From assembly GCA_016866785.1 (NCBI GenBank), contig VGLH01000018.1:1-40249 (forward strand): a stretch of 40,249 nt of DNA, read 5' to 3'. The translations under genes and the position numbers were made by a program. Below are positions 31,458 through 39,382 of the stretch, piece by piece (positions within the stretch are counted from its first letter, which is position 1; each line of letters opens with the position of its first letter). This stretch comes from Candidatus Poribacteria bacterium (GTDB lineage Bacteria; Poribacteria; WGA-4E; GCA-2687025). The notes below the pieces were generated by a model, which was given only the letters and a program-made list of their open reading frames with translations, was not told where the DNA came from and made no database searches.

Positions 31458-33890
31458 TCAGTGATTCGTCGCGAACTCGGCGGAGTTCAGCAGACCCCAA
31501 TAGAGGTCCTCGAAGCACTTGTCCGAGTCTCTGTACGAGCTCGAGTCTTGGTATCGTTTGAAATAGCTCCGCTCTGCCGGCGTTGGCAACCGCGACAAGA
31601 CGGAGACGTAGATCGCTTCGACGCGGCGGTCGCGCGTCGTCGCCGTCGTCAGGATGCGGTCGAGTCGCGTCCCGCTCCGGCGGCGGCTTCCCTCGTTGAC
31701 GATCTCGCCGTTGAGCATCATCAGCGCCTGTGAAATGGTCGCTTTGTTGATGACCTCGGCTTCGTCCTCATCGTTGCCGAAGAGGAACCGGTACTGGCGC
31801 ATGTATGCCTGTTTCTTCGACTCGAAGTCGCGCTGCCGTCGCTTCTCGCTGCTTTCGATGTTCGTCGCCGAGAGGATCGAGTCGAACAACTGTTCAGCCG
31901 TCAGCGGTCGGGTCAGCGCGTGCGTCAGGTAGAGGTCGTCGTCCTTGTTGCGCTCCGTCGTCTGAGACGATCGCTGGTAGGTCTCGGTGTTGAGCAGAAC
32001 GCGAACCAGGTATCGCAGGTCGTACCGGTGCGCCGCGAAGTCCTTGGCGAGGAAGTCGAGCAGCTCTGGATGCGTCGGCTGATGTTGGTCGCCGAAGCCA
32101 TCCACGGGTTCGACGATGCCCCTGCCCATGAAGTAGGACCAGATGCGGTTGACCGCTGCTTTGGCGAAGTATGGGTTCTCCGGGCTCGTGATCCAAGCCG
32201 CGTACGCCGCGCGAGGGCTCTGCTTCGGCGAGAGCGCCGGAGAGTCGCCGGTGAGGAACGTCGGCGGAACCGACACGCCCTTGCCCGGAATGCCCACCGT
32301 CTGCGGCTGTTGGTCGCGCAGATAGACGCCCAACGTCCGTCTCTGTCCCGACGCGTCTGCGGGCGTGGACTCGTCGTAGATCGGATCGCGGCGCATGGAC
32401 GAGAAGAACGCCGCGACGCCGAAGAAGTCTGCCTGCTTCCAGCGCTCCGTTCGATGGTCGTGGCACTGAGCGCACTGCATGGGCAGACCCAGGAAGAAGC
32501 GCGACGTGCGCGCCGCGATCTCCACGGGATCGGTGTCGTAGCGCAACAGGTAGCTCGCGGATCCGTCGATGTGCGACGGCCCTTCGGAGGCGATGAGCTG
32601 CCGGGCGATGGCGTCGTAGGGCGCGTTGCGCGAGAGGGCGTCGCGCATCCACCCGCGAAGCCTGCCCCACTCCTGCGGATGCTCGTCCTGGGCTCCGATG
32701 AGCCAGTCGGTCCACACTTTCGACATCCGGTCGAGTGATGCAGGGGCGGCGAGGAGCTCGTCGATCTTGCGCTGCCGTTTCGAGAAGGTCTTACCGATGA
32801 TGAACGACGCGGCTTCGTCCGGGTCGGGGATCATGCCGGTCAGATCGAGGCTGATCCGGCGTAGGAACTCGGCGTCGTCCGCCTGGGGCGACGCTTCGAG
32901 ACCCAGCTCGTCGATGCGGGCGCGGACGAGGGCGTCAATCCGGCGAGCCGTGCCGTCGATCTCGTCGTCGGTGTGCTGGGCTGTCGGGCGCGTTGGCGCG
33001 ATGGCGGCGGAGCCCGGCAAGGGGATGAACTCGGCGGGCTTTGCGACGGATGTTCGAGCTCGCGGCTGGGACATCGGGTCCGCTGATGGGGCGTTCGTCG
33101 CAGGCGTCATGCGGTCGACGGAAACGGTCGCCAGCTCGCGCGAGGACTCGGGGGCGGCAGCCTCGGCTTCTGGAGTGTTCACCTGCCAGTCGCGGCGAGG
33201 AGCTAGCTCAATGTCCGGGGCGGGCCCTGCCAGCGGCGTTAGCATGGGCGTCCTGATCGGCGCGGATCGGCTCGTGATGGGAGCCTTCGCGGATCCCATC
33301 TCCGTCGTCGCTGCGGACGTTTCCGAGGGCGGTCGCGCCTCAATCGTCTTGGCGGGAGCATGGGCCCGGAGACGTATCTGCTCGATGCCCCGCAACGCCG
33401 CTGTTCTCACCGGAGGGGACGAGTCCGATGTCGCGACGGCTCTCAGGAGCGCGTTGTCCTGGGCGTCGCCGATGCTTCCGAGGCTGCGGGCGGCTTCGCT
33501 GCGAACGCCCCAGCTCGAGTCTCGCAGCGCGGCTCGAAGCGCGGTTCTCGACGTGTCCAAGTCCGACTGGGCGAGGGCGGCGGCGGCTTCCCAGCGTACA
33601 GCTTCGCTGCTGTTTCCGAGCAGATGGGTCAATCCCTGTGATCCGGGCGCACCCATTCGAGCGAGCGCCTCTGCCGCCCGCGTCCGTTCGACTGGCGAGC
33701 TCCCGGTCGCTGCCTGGATCAGCGAGCGCACGTCGGCGGTCAGCGTGGCGAGTTCGACCTTGGGAAGGCGCGGAAGATCGTCCCGCGAGGCTGCCGCCGC
33801 GATTCCAGCGGCAAGGACCGCGAGCGCCATCACAACCGACAGCCACATATAACGATGGCGAGGAGGCGTTTCGAGGTAGACGCGCTTCAT
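31458..33890 (-). CDS. DUF1549/DUF1553 protein with N-terminal HEAT-like repeats
   Basis: 810 residues. An N-terminal membrane anchor (about 14-34) is followed by four or so HEAT-type repeats (about 55-170: RTRAAEALARMGAPGSQGL, RWEAAAALAQSD, RSEAARSLGSIGD). A disordered Pro/Ser/Thr/Ala linker runs from about 180 to 315. DUF1549 (about 315-530) contains FLRRISLDLTGMIPDP and MQCAQCHDHRTERW, a CxxCH motif of the type that can bind heme c. DUF1553 (about 565-800) contains NRIWSYFMGRGIVEPVDGFG and HPELLDFLAKDF. Most planctomycetal members begin instead with a cytochrome-c-like domain; here HEAT repeats take that place. It precedes and partners the DUF1501 gene. Confidence 0.9.
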   Translation of the reverse strand: MKRVYLETPPRHRYMWLSVVMALAVLAAGIAAAASRDDLPRLPKVELATLTADVRSLIQAATGSSPVERTRAAEALARMGAPGSQGLTHLLGNSSEAVRWEAAAALAQSDLDTSRTALRAALRDSSWGVRSEAARSLGSIGDAQDNALLRAVATSDSSPPVRTAALRGIEQIRLRAHAPAKTIEARPPSETSAATTEMGSAKAPITSRSAPIRTPMLTPLAGPAPDIELAPRRDWQVNTPEAEAAAPESSRELATVSVDRMTPATNAPSADPMSQPRARTSVAKPAEFIPLPGSAAIAPTRPTAQHTDDEIDGTARRIDALVRARIDELGLEASPQADDAEFLRRISLDLTGMIPDPDEAASFIIGKTFSKRQRKIDELLAAPASLDRMSKVWTDWLIGAQDEHPQEWGRLRGWMRDALSRNAPYDAIARQLIASEGPSHIDGSASYLLRYDTDPVEIAARTSRFFLGLPMQCAQCHDHRTERWKQADFFGVAAFFSSMRRDPIYDESTPADASGQRRTLGVYLRDQQPQTVGIPGKGVSVPPTFLTGDSPALSPKQSPRAAYAAWITSPENPYFAKAAVNRIWSYFMGRGIVEPVDGFGDQHQPTHPELLDFLAKDFAAHRYDLRYLVRVLLNTETYQRSSQTTERNKDDDLYLTHALTRPLTAEQLFDSILSATNIESSEKRRQRDFESKKQAYMRQYRFLFGNDEDEAEVINKATISQALMMLNGEIVNEGSRRRSGTRLDRILTTATTRDRRVEAIYVSVLSRLPTPAERSYFKRYQDSSSYRDSDKCFEDLYWGLLNSAEFATNH

Positions 33891-33958
33891 GGCTGAACCT
33901 CACCGGATTCAGGCTGGGTCTGCATCTCACAACGTCGGGAATCCCCAACGTGTTCAGG

Positions 33959-33987
33959 AGTGTACCACCGCGCTCCCCCACAATCAA
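33959..33987 (-). promoter_or_regulatory. Putative promoter of the DUF1553-DUF1501 pair
   Basis: On the minus strand TTGATT (33987-33982) and TACACT (33964-33959) are 17 bases apart, four of six matches each. Transcription would begin near 33952, about 60 bases before the ATG. Confidence 0.4.
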
Positions 33988-34056
33988 ACATCGGGAAAGC
34001 GGTACGGCTCTACGCTGACGAACCGTGACCGTGATGAGCCATCGGTTCTCCGTGTC

Positions 34057-34085
34057 TCGACAGGCGCGCTGGAGGGCGGTAGACT
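34057..34085 (+). promoter_or_regulatory. Putative promoter of the UroD-like and methyltransferase genes
   Basis: TCGACA (34057-34062) and TAGACT (34080-34085) are 17 bases apart, matching five and four of six positions. The transcript would begin near 34092, leaving a leader of about 39 bases that contains the AAGGAGG site (34119-34125). Confidence 0.45.
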
Positions 34086-34130
34086 GACGTTGTCCATCGC
34101 CACAGATGATGCCCGCAGAAGGAGGCGCGA

Positions 34131-35138
34131 ATGACCGCGCTCGAGACGATGCAGGCGTTGTTCGAGGGCAGACCGGCGGAACGAATGCTGGTTCAGCCCA
34201 TCTGCATGACGTTCGCTTCGCGCATCGCTGGCAAGGAATACCTTCCGTACGTGACCGACTACCGCGTGCTGGTCGAGTGTCAGCTTCGGTGCGTCGAGGA
34301 GCTGGAGATCGACATCGTGACGCTGTGTTCGGACCCGGCGCGTGAAGCCGCCGACTGCGGCGTGGAAGTGCGGTGGTTCCCGGATCAGCCCCCAGCCCAC
34401 GATCCGCAGAACCCCCTGATCCGCGAGAAATGGCAGCTTCGGAGGCTGGAGCAGCCCGATCCGCTGGGTGGCGGACGCATGCACGACCGCGTCAAAGGGG
34501 CGGAGCTCTTCCGTCGGGAGCTAGGCGGCGACATTCCGATCCTCGGTTGGATCGAGGGCCCCATGGCGGAAGCAGCCGATCTGCGCGGGATCAACGAGAT
34601 CATGCTCGACGCCGTGGACGATCCGGCGTTCGTTCGCGACCTCTTCGAGTTCATCTGCGAGATGGAGATCGCCTTCGCACGCGCGCAGGTCGAGGCGGGC
34701 GTTGACGTGATCGGGATCGGGGACGCCGCTGCGTCGTTGGTGAACCGGCGCATCTACCACGAGCTTGTGCTGCCGTATGAGCGGCGGATCATCGACGCGA
34801 TCCACGAAATGGGATGCCCAGTGCGGCTCCACATCTGCGGGAATGTGAACCACCTGCTCGACGACATCGCCACGCTCGATATCGACATGATCGACATCGA
34901 CTGCCTCACGGACATCGAGCTGGCGCGGCAGAAGCTGCGTCCTGGGCTGGCGATCCTGGGGAACATGGACCCGGTGCGCTACCTGCTGGCGGGCACGCCG
35001 GACGAAGTGCGCGAGAAGCTCGCGTTCGATCACGCGACGATCGGGCAGGGATACGTCGCAGGGCCCGGCTGCGAGGTCCCGCCAGCGAGCCCCATCGAGA
35101 ACGTCCGCGCGATGGTCGAATACGCTCGCAGTCTGTAG
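34131..35138 (+). CDS. Uroporphyrinogen decarboxylase-like protein (zinc-dependent methyltransferase type)
   Basis: 335 residues with a strong AAGGAGG site five bases before the ATG. The UroD barrel is present, but the arginines and aspartate of true uroporphyrinogen decarboxylase near the N-terminus are absent. Instead it has the zinc motif HxC...C of MtaA/MtbA-type corrinoid methyltransferases: His234 and Cys236 in RLHICGN, and Cys314 in GPGCEVPP. It therefore probably moves a methyl group or demethylates a substrate rather than making heme. No corrinoid protein gene is adjacent. A SAM-dependent methyltransferase gene follows after 17 bases. Genes of this family are abundant in Poribacteria and related lineages. 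Confidence 0.87.
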   Translation: MTALETMQALFEGRPAERMLVQPICMTFASRIAGKEYLPYVTDYRVLVECQLRCVEELEIDIVTLCSDPAREAADCGVEVRWFPDQPPAHDPQNPLIREKWQLRRLEQPDPLGGGRMHDRVKGAELFRRELGGDIPILGWIEGPMAEAADLRGINEIMLDAVDDPAFVRDLFEFICEMEIAFARAQVEAGVDVIGIGDAAASLVNRRIYHELVLPYERRIIDAIHEMGCPVRLHICGNVNHLLDDIATLDIDMIDIDCLTDIELARQKLRPGLAILGNMDPVRYLLAGTPDEVREKLAFDHATIGQGYVAGPGCEVPPASPIENVRAMVEYARSL

Positions 35139-35155
35139 CCGAGGCAACCGATCCC

Positions 35156-35953
35156 GTGAACCGATCCGAATACACGTCGGCGAACCGGCGGGGCTGGAAC
35201 CAAGCCGCCCCGGTGCACCGCGCGTCGCAGTTCGAGACGCTTCGGGAGCGCTTCGCGGCTCCCGGCTATTCGTGTCTCGACGACCTAGCGACATCGATCC
35301 TGACGGAGACCATCGGCGTCGAGGGCAAAGCCGTCGTGCAGCTCTGCTGCAACAACGGGCGCGAGCTCCTCTCGGTCAAGAACCTGGGCGCGAGTCGGTG
35401 CGTCGGGTTCGACATCGCGGACGCGTTCATCGCCCAGGGCAGGGAGCTCGCAACGGCGGGCAGACTTGACGCCGAGCTCGTCGCGTCGGACATCTACGCG
35501 ATTCCGCACGAGTACGACGGTACGTTCGACGTGGCGTTCAGCACCATCGGTGCGCTGGGGTGGTTGCCCGATCTGACGGGCGCGTTCGCCGTCTGCGCTC
35601 GGCTGCTGCAAGCCGGCGGCGCGTTCTTCATCTACGACGAACACCCATTCCTTGGCATGTTCGAGGGCGACGACGCGCCTCCACCCTCGCTCCGGTACTC
35701 CTACTTCGACAAGGGACCCCATCGGTCCGACGACGGGCTGGACTACTTCGAGTTCGCGTCTTACGAATCCGATCCCGTCTACTGGTTCCAGCACACAGTC
35801 TCCGACATTCTGACGGCGTGTCTCGACAATGGGCTGGCGCTGGAGCACTTCCGCGAGTACGAGCACGACATCGCCAATGTCTACCGGGGTTTCGAGCGTC
35901 AGCGCGAGCAACTGCCGCTCTGCTTCACGCTCATTGCGAGGCAGACGAAGTGA
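35156..35953 (+). CDS. Class I SAM-dependent methyltransferase
   Basis: 265 residues from GTG 35156, the first start after the upstream stop that leaves the conserved region intact. The Rossmann core runs from about 58 to 165. Motif I is VVQLCCNNGRELLSV, where the usual DLGCGxG is replaced by QLCCNNGR; a form of this kind occurs in a subset of small-molecule methyltransferases. The acidic residue after strand two is in VGFDIAD, and FDVAFSTIGALGWL is motif IV. The last third (FDKGPHRSDDGLDYFEF...) is the substrate part. The substrate is unknown. Its close spacing with the UroD-like gene suggests linked methyl-group chemistry. Confidence 0.85.
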   Translation: MNRSEYTSANRRGWNQAAPVHRASQFETLRERFAAPGYSCLDDLATSILTETIGVEGKAVVQLCCNNGRELLSVKNLGASRCVGFDIADAFIAQGRELATAGRLDAELVASDIYAIPHEYDGTFDVAFSTIGALGWLPDLTGAFAVCARLLQAGGAFFIYDEHPFLGMFEGDDAPPPSLRYSYFDKGPHRSDDGLDYFEFASYESDPVYWFQHTVSDILTACLDNGLALEHFREYEHDIANVYRGFERQREQLPLCFTLIARQTK

Positions 35954-36058
35954 GCGCGATCCGCTCGCACAGCGCTCGGTAGATTCCTGACTTGCGAGCC
36001 ATGTGGCACCGTGCGTTTGACGGCTTCGTGGTTGGCGGTCAGATAGGCGGCACGACGG

Positions 36059-36481
36059 ATGCAGGTTGAGCTGTTGCAGGCCCGCGATGGGACGCTACTC
36101 GATGCCTTGCGCGCGGCGTTGCGCTGGGCGGACTCCGCATATATGGCGGTCGCATATGGGTCCGTCGGAGCATTCGCGCTCGTGCGAGATGACGCCCAAT
36201 CCTTCCTCAGGAGGAACGGACGGCTACGAGTCTTGCTCGACCTCGACGAACGTCTGACGGACCGCCAAGTCGTCGAGGAATTCGCCACGATCCCAGGCGA
36301 CTGCACCTGCAAGATTCACATCTCGCCTTCAGGAGCCCGGTCTCGAGGCGTATTCCATCCGAAGCTCTACCTGTTCCGCGACGATGTCAGGTACTGTGCC
36401 ATCCTCGGTTCATCGAACCTCACAGTCGGGGGTCTGCAACACAATATCGAAGCCAACCTCGCAATCCTGGCGAACCACTAG
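36059..36481 (+). pseudogene. Truncated PLD-family nuclease, BfiI/NgoFVII-like restriction endonuclease remnant
   Basis: 140 residues. The active-site set of the one-motif phospholipase-D-type nucleases is complete: His100 and Lys102 (FHPKLYLF), Asn120 in GSSNLT, and Glu131 in NIEANLAIL. From memory, BfiI uses His105, Lys107, Asn125 and Glu136, so the spacing is identical. BfiI is about 358 residues, with a DNA-recognition domain after the nuclease part. Here the protein stops nine residues past the Glu, so target recognition is missing. The facing gene is a DNA methyltransferase, and the two TAG stops share the bases CTAG (36478-36481). A functional short nuclease or a toxin cannot be excluded, but truncation is likelier. 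Base composition is more AT-rich than the flanks. Confidence 0.6.
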
Positions 36482-37374
36482 GATGTGTTGCTTCCACGAC
36501 TGGCAGCGATTGGCTTGCGCAGGATCAAGATGTACTCATGTGCCTTGTTGATGCGGAACACGGCGGGATACCCGAGGGGACGCATGTTGTTGTATTCGTG
36601 CCGTCGATCCCAGATGATGAGATCATCGTAGGTAAAGCCAATCTCCTGCATGAATGCGGCTACATCGCTGTGGAAAGGATAGAAACGGTCTTTCTTGCGG
36701 ATATCCATTAGAACGACGCAGCAGTACGCACCGTCGCACATAGAACTGGAAACGAGTCGAAAGACCTGCTGAAGGGCTCTGAGGAACTCGCCGTAGTCGG
36801 CGATCTTCCCGAAGTCTTCGGTGTCTGCGCCATAGGTGCGGTTGGCTTTTTGGTCCGCCGTACGTTTGGCCTCCAGCACATTCCAGTATGGTGGGGACGT
36901 GATCACCAGGTCTACGGAGTGATCCTCCACGAACTCGCCAAGCCTAAGCGCGTTAGCCGTATAGATGCGCGCGGTTCCTCTGTCGGATGACTGCAGGTCG
37001 AACAGAGATCCGCCGTCGCATCGATGGCGGGCGATCTCGGCGAACTCTGATGACAGCTCGATGCCAATGCCGTGCTTGCCCAGGTTCTTGGCAGCTAGGG
37101 CTGTCGTCCCAACGCCCACAAACGGATCAAGGACTATCTCCTGGCTGGCGTTCGTGAACACTTGGATCAAGCGTTCCGCCAGTACAACTGGGAACATCGC
37201 CGGGTGTCGTAGGGCAGTCTCCTCCGCTGTTCGCCGGATGTCACTCCAGATGGAGATCGAGTAGCGCGTCCACATCTTGCCATCGAGGCCGTTCGCACGC
37301 CGTCGTGGCTGCTTGCGAGGAGTCTGCGAGCCGCCAGTGAGTGGTATGAGTAGTTCGTCAGCTTGCAGCGCCAT
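36478..37374 (-). CDS. DNA methyltransferase (N4-cytosine or N6-adenine type), restriction-modification
   Basis: 298 residues from ATG 37374. The motif order is X (HPAMFPVVLAERLIQVFT, 57-74), I (VLDPFVGVGTTALAA, 81-95) and IV (ITSPPYWNV, 158-166). SPPY at the catalytic motif favours N4-cytosine methylation, though SPPY also occurs in some adenine enzymes. The region 170-280 should hold target recognition; no separate large recognition domain is visible. It faces the nuclease remnant and would have protected against it. Codons such as ATA, CTA, GTA and TTT, rare in the rest of the window, are common here, which suggests horizontal gain. With the nuclease damaged it may persist as an orphan methylase. 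Confidence 0.88.
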   Translation of the reverse strand: MALQADELLIPLTGGSQTPRKQPRRRANGLDGKMWTRYSISIWSDIRRTAEETALRHPAMFPVVLAERLIQVFTNASQEIVLDPFVGVGTTALAAKNLGKHGIGIELSSEFAEIARHRCDGGSLFDLQSSDRGTARIYTANALRLGEFVEDHSVDLVITSPPYWNVLEAKRTADQKANRTYGADTEDFGKIADYGEFLRALQQVFRLVSSSMCDGAYCCVVLMDIRKKDRFYPFHSDVAAFMQEIGFTYDDLIIWDRRHEYNNMRPLGYPAVFRINKAHEYILILRKPIAASRGSNTS

Positions 37375-37420
37375 CGGAGGTTGTTCCTTTGGTTGCTCAC
37401 GCCGTCGGCTCGTTCACAGG

Positions 37421-37449
37421 ATGATACGTCGCTGGACGAGGTCTGTCTA
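37421..37449 (-). promoter_or_regulatory. Sigma-70-type promoter of the DNA methyltransferase
   Basis: On the minus strand TAGACA (37449-37444) and TATCAT (37426-37421) are 17 bases apart, five of six matches each. The transcript would begin near 37414, 40 bases before the ATG. Confidence 0.5.
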
Positions 37450-37482
37450 CAGCCACTGTGCAAATCAGTGTGGAGCCGTTCG

Positions 37483-38535
37483 ATGAGGATCGCCCTGATC
37501 GGCTGCGGGCGCATCGCCCCGGCGCACCTGGAAGCTCTCGGCAAGCTGGCGGACCGTGCCACCGTGGTGGCGATCTGCGATCCGCGCGACGCGCTGCGGC
37601 AGGAGCGCATGTCGGCGTACGGAGTCCCGCACGGTTTCGCGTCGCTGGATGACCTTCTCGATTGGGGCGCGTTCGACATCGCGGCGTGCCTCACTCCGCC
37701 GGACACGCGCGCGGCGGTCTGCCTGCCGATCCTGAGCGCGGGCAAACACCTGCTGGTCGAGAAGCCCTTCACGCATTCCGAAGACGAGGCTAGGACCATC
37801 GTTGACGCGGCGAAGTCCTCGCGCGTGACGCTCGCCGTGAACCAGAACTTCCGCTGGATGCCACCCGCGTTCGAGCTTCGCGAGCGCATCCTCGGCGGGG
37901 AGATCGGCGATGTGCTGAGCGTTCTGCTGGTCGATGCCGTGTGGCGGGACGAGTCCGAGGGATGGCGGAACACGACGGATAAGCTCGCACTCAGCGTGAT
38001 GGGCGTCCACTGGCTCGACCGCATCCGTTGGGTCACGGGGCTCGATGGAACATCGGTCTACGCGTCCACATCGGTGAGCGGATTGCTCTCATCGACCGGC
38101 GAAGACATCAGTTCCGTGGTCATCCGGCTCGACTCCGGCGCGATTGCCACGCTCGTCCACCACTGGGCGTCGCACGCGAGGGGCGCGAGCAACACGCTGC
38201 AAATCGATGGCACGGAGGGTTCGCTGGTCGTGAGGGAAAGCCGCATCACACGGTCGAGCCATCACGCCGTTCAGTGGTCAGAGCCCGTGCCAGCGGGACA
38301 TCTGCCGGACTCGATGGCGGCGAGCTGGACGGAACTGCTGGACGCGATCCGGGAAGGACGCGAGCCGTGCCACAGCGGAAACGACAACCTGAAAACCGTG
38401 GCGCTCCTGCTGGGAGCCTACCGGTCGGCGGAGACGGGTGCGTCATGGCTCTCGAATGACGCCGCCACTCGGGATCACGTACGGGATCACGTAAAGGAAG
38501 GGGAGTACCGATGCGAGCTCGCTTCACGGGGCTGA
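37483..38535 (+). CDS. Gfo/Idh/MocA family NAD(P)-dependent oxidoreductase
   Basis: 350 residues from ATG 37483, with GGAG (37472-37475) seven bases upstream; the longer open frame has no ribosome site. The Rossmann motif IGCGRIAPAHLEAL (5-18), the family EKPFTH segment and GVHWLDRIRW (bearing the conserved active-site His) are present. The family oxidises or reduces sugars, inositols and related polyols, often in catabolic clusters. The C-terminus RDHVRDHVKEG comes from a 12-base duplication. It overlaps the LamG gene by 25 bases, in another frame, so coupling is likely. The substrate is unknown. Confidence 0.9.
   Translation: MRIALIGCGRIAPAHLEALGKLADRATVVAICDPRDALRQERMSAYGVPHGFASLDDLLDWGAFDIAACLTPPDTRAAVCLPILSAGKHLLVEKPFTHSEDEARTIVDAAKSSRVTLAVNQNFRWMPPAFELRERILGGEIGDVLSVLLVDAVWRDESEGWRNTTDKLALSVMGVHWLDRIRWVTGLDGTSVYASTSVSGLLSSTGEDISSVVIRLDSGAIATLVHHWASHARGASNTLQIDGTEGSLVVRESRITRSSHHAVQWSEPVPAGHLPDSMAASWTELLDAIREGREPCHSGNDNLKTVALLLGAYRSAETGASWLSNDAATRDHVRDHVKEGEYRCELASRG
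38470..38493. repeat. 12-base tandem duplication near the end of the Gfo/Idh/MocA gene
   Basis: CGGGATCACGTA occurs twice head to tail (38470-38481 and 38482-38493). It is in frame and adds the second RDHV to the protein, just before the ribosome site of the LamG gene. Confidence 0.85.
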
Positions 38536-39347
38536 ACGCCTTGCCGGCGACCGTCGTCGCGCTGTTGATCGTCGCTTCGCAGGCGCACGCCAGGATCGAT
38601 GCGTCGACGCTGATGGGCATGTGGCTCTTCGACGAGAACAAAGGGGATGCCGTTGCCGACGGCTCCAAGAACGCCCTCAAGGGAACCCTTACCGGCGATG
38701 TGAAATGGACGGCGGGCAAGATCGGGTCCGGTGTCGAGTTCCGCGCGACCTCGTTCGTCGATGTGGGAGCGCAGCCCGCGCTGGACGCCGGTCGCGACGA
38801 TCTCTCGGTCGTCGCGTGGTTCCGTTACTCCGGCAAGCCGCCCGACTGGCACGCCGTTCTAGTGCATAAGGCGGTGTTCGCCGCACCTCGCCACGGCTAC
38901 ATCCTCTGCGTGCGTGGCAATCTCGACGCGGGGAACGTCGGGAAGCCGCTGTGGTGGATGGGTCTCGGCACGAATGACGGCATCCACCTCTTCGGAACCA
39001 GCACGATCAACGACGGAAAATGGCATCACCTGGCTGGCACGGCAGACCGCGACGGCAAGATGCGCCTCTATCGCGACGGCGTTCTCGAGTCGGAGTTGAG
39101 CATCGTCGATAAGGTCAAGGAGAACGAGGACAACACGTCGGGGTTCTACATCGGCGGCGAGAAGGCGACACGAACGCTCGAGAGCGGGGCGATGGACGAG
39201 GTCGCCGTGTTCCGCACGCTGTTGTCGGATGAGGACATCGCGCTGATCGCCGACCGAGGGTTGGAGTCGGCGCTCGGGCTCAAGCCGGTGTCCCCGGTCG
39301 GTCGGGCGACGGTCGCGTGGGGTCGGCTGAAGGGGTGGGCGCGATAG
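38511..39347 (+). CDS. Secreted LamG-like (concanavalin A-like lectin/glucanase) protein
   Basis: 278 residues. A signal peptide (about 1-28, ending AHA) is followed by a single jelly-roll domain with the LamG/Laminin-G-3 signs: MWLFDENKGDAVADGSKN near the start, WTAGKIGSGVEF, LSVVAWF, and the closing DGKWHHLAGTAD...LYRDGVL followed by GAMDEVAVFRTLLSDEDI. Such domains bind glycans or proteins and are very common in Poribacteria, where they decorate the envelope or secreted enzymes. There is no catalytic domain. Its ATG, preceded by GGGAG, lies inside the end of the oxidoreductase gene. Confidence 0.9.
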   Translation: MRARFTGLNALPATVVALLIVASQAHARIDASTLMGMWLFDENKGDAVADGSKNALKGTLTGDVKWTAGKIGSGVEFRATSFVDVGAQPALDAGRDDLSVVAWFRYSGKPPDWHAVLVHKAVFAAPRHGYILCVRGNLDAGNVGKPLWWMGLGTNDGIHLFGTSTINDGKWHHLAGTADRDGKMRLYRDGVLESELSIVDKVKENEDNTSGFYIGGEKATRTLESGAMDEVAVFRTLLSDEDIALIADRGLESALGLKPVSPVGRATVAWGRLKGWAR

Positions 39348-39382
39348 GCAGCCGCCAGACTCGTTCGGCGTGGGAACCGACG

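Noticed and set aside
36482-36710. The nuclease frame stays open for about 75 codons after its TAG, suggesting a simple nonsense mutation
   Set aside because: That stretch is the exact antisense of conserved methyltransferase sequence, and its translation shows no recognition-domain features.
37363-37482. Forty-codon N-terminal extension of the Gfo/Idh/MocA protein
   Set aside because: The family Rossmann motif starts at once after ATG 37483. The extension crosses the methyltransferase promoter and start and has no ribosome site.
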